Source: an uncultured Clostridia bacterium
GTDB lineage: Bacteria; Bacillota; Clostridia; HGM11327
Assembly: GCA_905210525.1 (NCBI GenBank)
Contig: CAJLXE010000013.1
Span: 1-15,722, forward strand
DNA: 15,722 nt
Direction of reading: 5' to 3'
Of this stretch, positions 1-6,415 are shown piece by piece (the stretch's first letter is position 1; each line of letters starts with the position of its first letter). The notes under the pieces were generated by a model. It saw nothing but the letters and a program-made list of their open reading frames with translations, did not search any database and was not told the DNA's origin. The position numbers and the translations under genes are program-made.

Positions 1-384
1 CACATTCTTTTCATACGAAAGCTTTGACATATGTTCATGGCTGTAACCGTGATTGCCTATTTCATGCCCGGCATTGACTATTTTCATCAAAAGCTCCGTA
101 CTGTTTTCTGCCCACTTCCCGCCTATGAAGAAAGTTGCTTTTACGTTTTCTTTTTCGAGTATATCGAGCATAGGCTCTATGTATTCATCGCCCCAGACAA
201 CATTTACCGTCAAAGCCACTTCCCTTTTATCGGCGCTTCCCTTGTAAATGGGATTGCCGCTCATGGCATTTATGACGTCTATTGTGTTGTTTACTCCTAT
301 GAGTACCCACGCCACTGCAAGAAGCATTACTATAAGAACGTTTATTATTCCTATTTTTTTAAACTGTGTTTTCAGTATTCTCAT
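1..384 (-). CDS. YlxY-like membrane-anchored polysaccharide deacetylase (partial, N-terminal 128 codons)
   Basis: This reading frame starts at ATG 384-382 and is still open at the window edge. A GGAG-type ribosome binding site (GGAGAGTGAG) lies about 9 nt upstream. The N-terminus (KTQFKKIG, then a hydrophobic stretch at about residues 11-31) looks like a signal anchor, so the enzyme domain would sit outside the membrane. From residue 57 the NodB fold is recognisable: VALTVNVVWGDEY, VKATFFIGG and HEIGNHGYSH. The last piece keeps the two histidines of NodB motif 2 (H112, H116). Motif 1, normally TFDD, is NVVW here, so the usual catalytic and metal-binding aspartates are absent; from memory this is typical of the YlxY subfamily. 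In Bacillus subtilis ylxY lies directly downstream of rpsO-pnpA, the same order as here, and that supports the name. Substrate and activity are unknown. Confidence 0.82.
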   Translation of the reverse strand, partial: MRILKTQFKKIGIINVLIVMLLAVAWVLIGVNNTIDVINAMSGNPIYKGSADKREVALTVNVVWGDEYIEPMLDILEKENVKATFFIGGKWAENSTELLMKIVNAGHEIGNHGYSHEHMSKLSYEKNV

Positions 385-424
385 AAAATTTCTCACTCTC
401 CGAAAATGTTCTTTGTAAATTTTA

Positions 425-440
425 TTTCGGAATGCCGAAA
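425..440. repeat. Small perfect palindrome in the pnp-deacetylase gap
   Basis: TTTCGG (425-430) and CCGAAA (435-440) form a perfect 6-bp inverted repeat around AATG, 41 nt upstream of the deacetylase start. It could be a small hairpin in the leader or a protein-binding site. No U-tract follows it, so it is not a convincing terminator. I see no confident promoter between 385 and 562. Confidence 0.3.
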
Positions 441-476
441 AATATACCGTAATACAACACAAGTTTATTCATGCAT

Positions 477-521
477 ACAGCAAACCTCTGCACAATGCAA
501 TATGCATAATGCAGAGGCTGT
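477..521 (-). terminator. Hairpin after pnp (weak terminator or mRNA 3'-end stabiliser)
   Basis: CCTCTGCA (485-492) and TGCAGAGG (510-517) pair perfectly over 8 bp. ACAG (477-480) and CTGT (518-521) extend the stem past a 4-nt bulge. It lies about 45 nt beyond the pnp stop on the coding strand. Only TTTG follows the inner stem, so it is a poor intrinsic terminator. It may be leaky, or may act as an RNA processing or stability element between pnp and the deacetylase gene. Confidence 0.45.
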
Positions 522-562
522 CAAAACACGTTAAAAAATCACAGTACTATTTATTTGTGCCG

Positions 563-2788
563 TTACTCTGCGTCCACAGTCTTGCCATCTTTATTCTCGC
601 TTTTTCTTTCGCGCCTTTCTGTTCTCTTGCCGCCGAAACGTTTTCTGTCTGTTCTTTCGGGTCTGTCCGTTTTTTCCTGTCTGTCGGCTCTTTCGGGTCT
701 ATCCGGAAGCGCGTCTTTTATGGAAAGATCTACTCTGCCCTTTTCATCGATGTTTATAACTTTTACCGTCACCTCATCGCCTATCTTAAGAACATCCTCT
801 ACCTTATCAATTCTGTCATATGAGATTTTTGAGATATGGCACATACCCGATTTGCCCGGAAGCACATCTATAAATGCACCGTAGCTTTCTATTCTCGTAA
901 CAACGCCTTTATAAATTTTGCCGACTTCAACTTCCGCAACAATGTCTTCCACCATTTTGAGAGCTTTTACGCCGGATTCCTGATCGGCTGCATAAATAAA
1001 TACCTTGCCGTCATCTTCTATATCAATCTTAACGCCCGTCATATCTATTATCTGGTTGATAACTTTTCCGCCGGGTCCTATAACATCACGTATTTTATCC
1101 GGATTGATGTTGAGTCTTATTATCTTAGGCGCATACTTTGAAAGTTCCGGACGCGGAGCCTCTATAACATCGAGCATTTTGCCGAGAATGAAAAGTCTGC
1201 CCTGACGAGCCTGTGCAAGAGCCGTTTCAAACACGCGGCGGTTGATGCCGTCTATCTTCATATCCATCTGGATAGCCGTAATACCGTTTGCTGTTCCCGC
1301 AACCTTGAAGTCCATATCGCCGAGGAAATCCTCAAGACCCTGAATATCGGAAAGAACCGCAAGATTATCGCTGCCCTTATCCTTGATAAGACCCATTGCT
1401 ATACCTGCAACAGGCGCTTTTATCGGAACGCCCGCATCCATAAGCGCAAGTGTGCTGCCGCATACGCTTGCCTGAGACGTTGAGCCGTTGGAGCTCATTA
1501 CCTCGGATACCACGCGGATTGTGTACGGGAAATCGTTCTCGCTCGGAATAACAGGTTCAAGCGCTCTCTCTGCAAGTGCGCCGTGACCTATTTCACGTCT
1601 TCCCGGACCTCTCATTGCCTTTGCTTCGCCTGTGCTGTACGGCGGGAAGTTGTAATGATGAATATATCTCTTTGAATCATCCTCCCAAAGTCCGTCAAGC
1701 ATCTGCATATCCGTCTTTGCACCGAGTGTGCATACGGAAAGCACCTGAGTCTGACCTCTTGTGAACAAGCCTGTTCCGTGTGTTCTCGGAGTGAGACCGA
1801 CTTCGCAGGTAATCGGACGTATTTCCGTAAGAGAACGGCCGTCCGGTCTTACGCCTTCATCAAGGATACGTCTTCTCATGGTTTCCTTTGTTATATTATA
1901 TATAACTTCGTCTATTTCCCAATTACGTTCTTCCGGGAATATTTCCGCAAAATGTTCATGTATTGCGGCGTTTGCCTCGTTCTGTGCCACTTCTCTTTCA
2001 GCACGTACAAAATGCTTCATTGCCTCCTGAATAAGAGGAGTTGCAAAAGGACGAACAGCCTCGTCAACATCTGCGCCTGCATTATAGAGAGTAAATTCCT
2101 TTTTGGGCTTACCGCATTCGGCAACTATTTTTTCCTGGAATTCAACTATTTGTTTTATATATTCGTGAGCAAGCATTATAGCGTCGAGCATAGTATCCTC
2201 AGTCACTTCCTGAGCGCCTGCCTCAACCATAAGAATATTATCCTTTGTACCCGATACCGTAAGCTGTAATTTGCTATGTTCTCTCTGCTGCGCATTGGGG
2301 TTTATTATTATTTCGCCGTCAACAAGTCCTACTGCAACCGAGCCTGTCGGTCCCTCAAAAGGAATGTCCGATATGCTGAGCGCAACGGATGAACCTATCA
2401 TTGCAAAAACATCCGGCGGAAACTCAGGGTCTACCGACAACGGAGTTGCTACTACCAATACATCGTTTCTCATTCCGTGCGGGAACAGCGGACGTATAGG
2501 TCTGTCTATAAGTCTTGATGTGAGTATGCCTTTATCTGTGGGCTTGCCCTCTCTCTTTATAAAGCCACCCGGTATTCTGCCTACCGCGTACAGCTTCTCC
2601 TGAAATTCAACGCTCAAAGGAAAGAAATCCATTCCCGGGCGAGGCGCCTGTGACGCCGTTACGGCAACAAAGACAACCGTTTCGCCGTACGAAACCGTAC
2701 AAGCACCGTTAGCCTGTTCCGCCAATTTGCCGATCTCTACTGTGAGAGTTCTGCCGGCAAGCTCCATGGAGTATTGTTTTACTTCCAT
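563..2788 (-). CDS. pnp: Polyribonucleotide nucleotidyltransferase (PNPase)
   Basis: PNPase degrades RNA from the 3' end with phosphate, releasing nucleoside diphosphates. It acts as a cytoplasmic homotrimer in mRNA turnover. The 741-residue protein has the full family layout: two RNase PH-like domains (about 8-140 and 310-530), a helical linker, a KH domain with IGPGGK at about 570-575, and an S1 domain at about 622-693. The catalytic region EDFLGDMDFK is present, with aspartates at 487 and 493. I chose ATG 2788 because AAAGGAG lies just upstream of it; an in-frame ATG at 2803 overlaps that site and has none of its own. A highly charged tail of about 48 residues with repeated DRPER/DRQEK units follows the S1 domain. 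It lies downstream of rpsO and is probably co-transcribed, with structured RNA between the two. Confidence 0.98.
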   Translation of the reverse strand: MEVKQYSMELAGRTLTVEIGKLAEQANGACTVSYGETVVFVAVTASQAPRPGMDFFPLSVEFQEKLYAVGRIPGGFIKREGKPTDKGILTSRLIDRPIRPLFPHGMRNDVLVVATPLSVDPEFPPDVFAMIGSSVALSISDIPFEGPTGSVAVGLVDGEIIINPNAQQREHSKLQLTVSGTKDNILMVEAGAQEVTEDTMLDAIMLAHEYIKQIVEFQEKIVAECGKPKKEFTLYNAGADVDEAVRPFATPLIQEAMKHFVRAEREVAQNEANAAIHEHFAEIFPEERNWEIDEVIYNITKETMRRRILDEGVRPDGRSLTEIRPITCEVGLTPRTHGTGLFTRGQTQVLSVCTLGAKTDMQMLDGLWEDDSKRYIHHYNFPPYSTGEAKAMRGPGRREIGHGALAERALEPVIPSENDFPYTIRVVSEVMSSNGSTSQASVCGSTLALMDAGVPIKAPVAGIAMGLIKDKGSDNLAVLSDIQGLEDFLGDMDFKVAGTANGITAIQMDMKIDGINRRVFETALAQARQGRLFILGKMLDVIEAPRPELSKYAPKIIRLNINPDKIRDVIGPGGKVINQIIDMTGVKIDIEDDGKVFIYAADQESGVKALKMVEDIVAEVEVGKIYKGVVTRIESYGAFIDVLPGKSGMCHISKISYDRIDKVEDVLKIGDEVTVKVINIDEKGRVDLSIKDALPDRPERADRQEKTDRPERTDRKRFGGKRTERRERKSENKDGKTVDAE

Positions 2789-2913
2789 TTTTTCTCCTTT
2801 CATTCGTCATCACCACCGTCCCGATATCGCCTGCAAGTTCATTCTGATTAAAACATATCTTCCGATTCCGACGAGAATTAAAATTTATATTTATTTATTT
2901 TTGCCTTTAGAAA

Positions 2914-2947
2914 GCGTTCTTTTATCCGTAAAATCCGAATAGAACGC
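2914..2947 (-). other. Second hairpin of the rpsO-pnp intercistronic region
   Basis: GCGTTCT (2914-2920 as written) and AGAACGC (2941-2947) form a 7-bp stem with a 20-nt loop. It sits directly after the larger hairpin at 2950-2980 in the direction of transcription. There is no U-tract, so an RNA processing or stability role is more likely than termination. About 125 nt of A/T-rich sequence separates it from the pnp start. I see no promoter there that I would trust. Confidence 0.4.
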
Positions 2948-2949
2948 AA

Positions 2950-2980
2950 GGGCAGACATCACATGGTATGATGCCCGCCC
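2950..2980 (-). terminator. Strong hairpin between rpsO and pnp (partial terminator or processing site)
   Basis: Bases 2950-2961 and 2969-2980 pair over 12 bp when read on the minus strand (two G-U pairs) around a 7-nt loop. It begins 31 nt after the rpsO stop. The following bases (TTGCGTTCT) are only moderately U-rich, so it probably allows read-through into pnp. Escherichia coli has an attenuating terminator and an RNase III-cleaved stem between the same two genes, and this element may play either role. Confidence 0.6.
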
Positions 2981-3011
2981 GAACAGCCTATGCCGCAAGA
3001 GCGGTGAAAAA

Positions 3012-3275
3012 TTACTTTCTCAATCCGCACTTAGCAACGATTTGACGATAACGGTTTATGTCCTTCTGCTCAAGATAGCTGAGTAAGCCTTTTCTCTTAC
3101 CTACCATCATGAGAAGACCGCGTCTTGAATGTTTATCCTGTTTGTTTTCCTTGAGGTGTTCATTCAAGTGATTGATTCTTTCCGTAAGAAGTGCAATCTG
3201 TACTTCCGGTGAACCCGTGTCGCCGTCATGTGTTTTGAACTGTTCGATTATTTCTGCTTTTCTTGCCTTATCCAT
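3012..3275 (-). CDS. rpsO: 30S ribosomal protein S15
   Basis: S15 binds 16S rRNA helices early in 30S assembly. The 87-residue product matches the family from end to end, with recognisable blocks GDTGSPEVQIALLTERI, LNEHLKENKQDKHSRRGL and KRKGLLSYL. The length is normal for the family. I chose ATG 3275 because CGGAGG (3285-3290) sits 9 nt upstream and because S15 proteins begin at this point. An in-frame upstream extension would only translate the leader. It is the first gene of the rpsO-pnp transcript and has its own near-consensus promoter. A structured leader suggests feedback control by S15 itself. Confidence 0.98.
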   Translation of the reverse strand: MDKARKAEIIEQFKTHDGDTGSPEVQIALLTERINHLNEHLKENKQDKHSRRGLLMMVGKRKGLLSYLEQKDINRYRQIVAKCGLRK

Positions 3276-3356
3276 TGTTGGATACCTCCGATTATTATAA
3301 TACGCCACGCACACAGCAGCCGACGGAGTCATCGTGCAACCGAGCCGCGGGCAACG
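3276..3356 (-). promoter_or_regulatory. rpsO 5' leader, candidate S15 autoregulatory RNA
   Basis: About 80 nt separate the predicted transcription start from the rpsO ATG. The first part is G/C-rich and contains complementary pieces, for example GCAC with GTGC enclosing a GAC/GTC mini-stem. An A/T-rich stretch carrying the ribosome binding site CGGAGG follows. In several bacteria S15 represses its own translation by binding such leaders. I cannot match the sequence to a defined S15-leader family by eye, so the regulatory role is inferred. Confidence 0.35.
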
Positions 3357-3361
3357 TATAT

Positions 3362-3390
3362 ATTATAGCATAACAGGATATATTTGTAAA
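3362..3390 (-). promoter_or_regulatory. Housekeeping (SigA-type) promoter of rpsO-pnp
   Basis: On the minus strand, -35 TTTACA (3385-3390) and -10 TATAAT (3362-3367) are separated by exactly 17 nt. TGC directly before the -10 makes it an extended -10 promoter. Transcription should start near 3354-3356. This is the expected strength for a ribosomal protein gene. Confidence 0.85.
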
Positions 3391-3450
3391 GCGAAAATTT
3401 GATTTTTTGCAATTCAAGAAGCAGCAAATGCCACACGTCGGTAAGTATTT

Positions 3451-3588
3451 TCACTCAACCGTGACCGATTTTGCAAGATTTCGCGGTTTATCTATATCGC
3501 ATCCGTTATAAAGTGCCGCATAATACGCATAAAGCCGGAACGGAACAACTTCAAGCAAGGCTATAAGAAGCGGATGCGTACACCGTAT
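3451..3588 (-). pseudogene. 3' remnant of a glmS-like gene (GlmS C-terminus only)
   Basis: The minus strand encodes about 45 codons before stop TGA 3453-3451. The translation includes THPLLIALLEVVPFRLYAYY, then GCDIDKPRNLAKSVTVE at the end. This is the C-terminus of glucosamine-6-phosphate synthase (glutamine-fructose-6-phosphate transaminase), where HPLL..VVP..L.AYY and DKPRNLAKSVTVE are hallmark blocks. The frame is closed by TAA at 3589-3591, and the rest of the roughly 600-residue enzyme is missing upstream. It therefore looks like a leftover gene end. Its stop lies about 60 nt before the rpsO -35 box. I see no terminator between the two. Confidence 0.8.
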
Positions 3589-3774
3589 TTATTCACAGCC
3601 TTTTAACGTCCTTTGTTATGCAGTCAACCGCTATGCCTCATACGCCCCCGGCGCTCAAATACAAATAGACGGCATCCTTTCTTTGTCAAGGCAACTTACA
3701 TTTTCGCCTGCTTCAGGCAGCCGCTGATTTGCGCTTTATGAATGATACGTTCCCGTCTTTTTGATTTATGCGTA
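3589..3774. other. Stretch without an intact gene, probably decayed sequence
   Basis: All minus-strand frames carry several stops here. Short open patches, such as GIAVDCITKDVKRL, suggest degraded coding sequence continuing from the glmS remnant, but I cannot assign them to a family. On the plus strand about 40 codons are open without a start or ribosome binding site. I see no RNA gene. Confidence 0.4.
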
Positions 3775-3803
3775 TTGACAAAAAACGCTGTTTGGTTTAA
3801 AAT
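3775..3803 (+). promoter_or_regulatory. SigA-type promoter of the hydratase gene
   Basis: TTGACA (3775-3780) and TAAAAT (3798-3803) are 17 nt apart, near consensus. Transcription should start at about 3810, giving a leader of about 205 nt. The 29-bp core agrees with the marR promoter (7014-7042, minus) at 23 positions, including the spacer pieces AAAAAC and TTTGGT, which are not constrained by sigma-factor recognition. TTAATTGAT follows the -10 and resembles half of the marR operator. Confidence 0.75.
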
Positions 3804-3850
3804 ATTAATTGATTTATTTTTTACGGTTTTGCGGTAACATATACGTAATT

Positions 3851-3892
3851 AAAAAAACACGTCCGATGCGCCAAATATAACATTGCGGACAT
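3851..3892 (-). terminator. Terminator-like hairpin on the minus strand, inside the hydratase leader
   Basis: Read on the minus strand, ATGTCCG (3892-3886) pairs with CGGACGT (3865-3859) over 7 bp including one G-U pair. Three more bp form inside past a CA bulge, and seven T residues (3857-3851) follow. On the plus strand the same stem has a C-A mismatch and no proper U-tract. It points away from the hydratase gene, so it could stop antisense transcription or be left over from a lost gene. Confidence 0.45.
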
Positions 3893-3971
3893 TTTGGTGA
3901 ACTTTCGGCAGCGCGCAATATTATATCATAACGCTTGCAACGGCTGTATTTTTAATTGAATTTGTTCCGAC

Positions 3972-4000
3972 ATAAAAATCCGATACCGTGCGATTTTTAT
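3972..4000 (+). promoter_or_regulatory. Hairpin directly upstream of the hydratase ribosome binding site
   Basis: ATAAAAATC (3972-3980) and GATTTTTAT (3992-4000) form a perfect 9-bp stem with an 11-nt loop. The ribosome binding site AGGGAG begins two bases later, and ATG 4016 follows. The placement suggests an effect on translation initiation or mRNA stability. No ligand class is recognisable. Confidence 0.4.
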
Positions 4001-4015
4001 AAGGGAGATGGATTT

Positions 4016-6301
4016 ATGAAAGTATTAAAGGGAAAATATGTTCTTTTAGCAGGGAAAACATTCTGTGCGGCAGATGACATCAACGCAATAAACAATACCC
4101 TGTCCTGTGAAGGACTCGAACCACCAACGGCAGATAACGTTAAATCTGCATTCTCGGGCACTATGGCTTATTCCATAATGGAAAAACACAACATTTCCGG
4201 CAACAACGATATGCTGAAAATAAAATTCGATGCCATGGCATCCCACGACATTACTTACGTCGGAATAATTCAGACTGCAAAATCAAGCGGACTTGAGCAG
4301 TTCCCCATTCCTTATGTTATGACCAACTGTCACAACAGCCTGTGCGCCGTAGGCGGAACAATAAACGAAGATGACCATTTATTCGGTTTGTCGGCGGCGA
4401 AACGTTACGGCGGAATATTTGTGCCTCCGCACATAGCCGTAATACACCAGTACATGAGAGAAATGATGGCAGGCTGTGGAAAAATGATTCTCGGTTCGGA
4501 CAGCCACACACGATACGGCGCGTTCGGAACAATGGCAATAGGCGAAGGCGGACCGGAGCTTGTAAAACAGCTCGTGGGAAGAACATACGACATAAAGAGA
4601 CCCGAGGTAATTCTCGTGTACGTAACGGGAAAACCTCAGCCCGGAGTCGGTCCTCAGGACGTTGCGCTTGACCTGATAGGTTCAACATTCCCCGGCGGAC
4701 TCGTAAAAAACAAAGTTCTTGAATTTGTGGGTCCCGGTATCAGCGAGCTTTCAATGGATTTCCGTTCGGGCATAGACGTAATGACGACGGAGACGACTTG
4801 TCTCTCCTCCATATGGACAACAGACGAAAAAACACATGAATATCTCAGAATACACGGCAGAGAAAACGAATACAAAAAGCTTGCTCCGGAAGACGTTGCG
4901 CTTTACGACGGCGTTGTATGCATGGATCTCAGTGAAGTCAAGCCGATGATAGCTCTTCCTTTCCATCCGAGCAATGTATACACAATCAAGGATTTTACCG
5001 CAAATGCAGAGGATATTCTTGCAGGTGTGGAAGAAAACGCACGTGCGACAATGGGCATTGACAATTTCTCACTGCGCAGCAAAATCACACCAAAGGGCGT
5101 ACTTGCCGATCAGGGAATAATAGCAGGCTGCAGCGGCGGAACATTTGAAAATATATATACCGCGGCAGATATGCTGGAAAAAAGCGCATCGGGAACAGAT
5201 GCATTCACACTGAACATATATCCGCAAAGCCAGCCCGTATTTTATGAACTCAATAAAATAGGCTCCGTAAACAAGCTTATGCAGTTCGGCGCCGTAATAA
5301 AAACGGCTTTCTGCGGACCTTGCTTCGGCGCGGGAGACGTGCCTGCAAACGGCGCACTCAGCATAAGACATACAACGCGTAACTTCCCCAACAGAGAGGG
5401 TTCAAAGCCTGCTCAGGGACAGATTGCCGGCGTTGCTCTCATGGACGCACGTTCCATTGCGGCAACCGCACTCAACGGCGGCATAATAACACCCGCAACC
5501 GATGTTGAAATGCCTTCAAATACATATGATTACGAATTCAATGCGCAGATATACAAGAACAGAGTTTATAACGGTTTCGGCAATCCGGATAAAAACGTGC
5601 CGCTCCGTTACGGACCGAATATCGTGGATTGGCCCGCCATTCCGCAGATGAAAGAAACGCTGATATTGTTTGCCGCGGCAGTACTCGACGACGATGTCAC
5701 AACCACGGATGAGCTCATTCCGTCAGGCGAAACATCTTCGTACCGTTCAAATCCAATGAAGCTTGCGGAATTTGCTCTCAGCCGCCGTGAACCGGAATAT
5801 GTCGGACGTGCAAAAAAAGCTAAAGCTCTCTTTGAAAAGCTCTCTGCCGGAGACGTAGACGACAAGCTTAAACAAATAGAAAATGCTTGCGGTATTAAAA
5901 TAGATTGGAACAATACAGGCGTGGGAAGCCTCGTTTATGCAACAAAACCCGGTGACGGCTCCGCAAGAGAACAGGCGGCGTCATGTCAGAGAGTTCTCGG
6001 CGGTTGGGCAAACATAGCTATTGAATACGCAACAAAGCGTTACAGAAGCAACTGTGTAAACTGGGGTATGCTTCCGTTTACCGTTAAGGAACGTCCCGAC
6101 ATAGACGCCGAAGACGCCGTTGTTATTCCGCACGCATTGTCCGCACTTGAAGCAATGGATAAAACCGTTCCGGCTTACATCGTAAAAAAGGACGGCAGAG
6201 CTATCGGAATCGAACTTTCACTCTCAGGTCTTGAACCCGACGAGCGTGATATAATAGTTGCAGGCTGTCTTATGAACTATTACAAAAAACAAATGAAATA
6301 A
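4016..6301 (+). CDS. Aconitase-superfamily hydratase, YbhJ-like, substrate unknown
   Basis: This is a 761-residue cytoplasmic [4Fe-4S] hydro-lyase of the aconitase superfamily. The three cluster cysteines are C372 (GCSGGTFENI) and C433/C436 (FCGPCFGAGD), a C-x60-C-x2-C spacing. Other family blocks are GSDSHTRYGAFG at about 160, TTRNFPNREGS at about 453-463 (compare aconitase NRNFEGR) and PGDGSAREQAA in the C-terminal swivel domain. Both catalytic and swivel domains are in one chain, so no LeuD-type small subunit is needed. Length and architecture resemble Escherichia coli YbhJ, a putative hydratase. True aconitases (about 750-900 residues) have somewhat different blocks, so I do not call it acnA/acnB. 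ATG 4016 is preceded by AAGGGAG at a good distance; an in-frame start at 3956 lacks a ribosome binding site and lies in the leader. It converges on a MarR gene with a sibling promoter, which suggests substrate-linked control. Confidence 0.88.
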   Translation: MKVLKGKYVLLAGKTFCAADDINAINNTLSCEGLEPPTADNVKSAFSGTMAYSIMEKHNISGNNDMLKIKFDAMASHDITYVGIIQTAKSSGLEQFPIPYVMTNCHNSLCAVGGTINEDDHLFGLSAAKRYGGIFVPPHIAVIHQYMREMMAGCGKMILGSDSHTRYGAFGTMAIGEGGPELVKQLVGRTYDIKRPEVILVYVTGKPQPGVGPQDVALDLIGSTFPGGLVKNKVLEFVGPGISELSMDFRSGIDVMTTETTCLSSIWTTDEKTHEYLRIHGRENEYKKLAPEDVALYDGVVCMDLSEVKPMIALPFHPSNVYTIKDFTANAEDILAGVEENARATMGIDNFSLRSKITPKGVLADQGIIAGCSGGTFENIYTAADMLEKSASGTDAFTLNIYPQSQPVFYELNKIGSVNKLMQFGAVIKTAFCGPCFGAGDVPANGALSIRHTTRNFPNREGSKPAQGQIAGVALMDARSIAATALNGGIITPATDVEMPSNTYDYEFNAQIYKNRVYNGFGNPDKNVPLRYGPNIVDWPAIPQMKETLILFAAAVLDDDVTTTDELIPSGETSSYRSNPMKLAEFALSRREPEYVGRAKKAKALFEKLSAGDVDDKLKQIENACGIKIDWNNTGVGSLVYATKPGDGSAREQAASCQRVLGGWANIAIEYATKRYRSNCVNWGMLPFTVKERPDIDAEDAVVIPHALSALEAMDKTVPAYIVKKDGRAIGIELSLSGLEPDERDIIVAGCLMNYYKKQMK

Positions 6302-6312
6302 ACTTTAAGACG

Positions 6313-6365
6313 AAAAAATCTTCCGTTTCCTGCCAAAATAAAGGAACGGAAGATTTTTATTTTAT
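6313..6365. terminator. Bidirectional intrinsic terminator between the hydratase and marR genes
   Basis: Bases 6314-6331 and 6342-6358 form a 17-bp stem with one bulged T and a 10-nt loop. TTTTTATTTTATT lies at the plus-strand end and TTTTTT at the minus-strand end. It starts about 12 nt after the hydratase stop and can serve both convergent genes. Confidence 0.9.
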
Positions 6366-6385
6366 TCATATATTTGTATTTTACA

Positions 6386-6407
6386 AAACGGCATAACCGT
6401 GCCGTTT
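6386..6407 (-). terminator. Secondary terminator-like hairpin after marR
   Basis: AAACGGC and GCCGTTT form a perfect 7-bp stem (6386-6392 with 6401-6407, 8-nt loop) starting 8 nt after the marR stop. A short TTTTG run is included in or follows it. It is weaker than the shared terminator about 20 nt further on and probably assists it. Confidence 0.5.
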
Positions 6408-6415
6408 GCAGGATT

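Noticed and set aside
2786..2803. Upstream ATG (2803) as pnp start
   Set aside because: It would place the ribosome binding site AAAGGAG inside codons 2-4; ATG 2788 is correctly spaced from that site and matches PNPase N-termini.
3276..3332. 19-residue N-terminal extension of S15
   Set aside because: It would translate the leader and the ribosome binding site CGGAGG, and S15 proteins do not have it.
3602..3725. About 40 open codons on the plus strand between glmS remnant and hydratase promoter
   Set aside because: No start codon with a ribosome binding site, no recognisable family, and it lies upstream of the mapped promoter motif.
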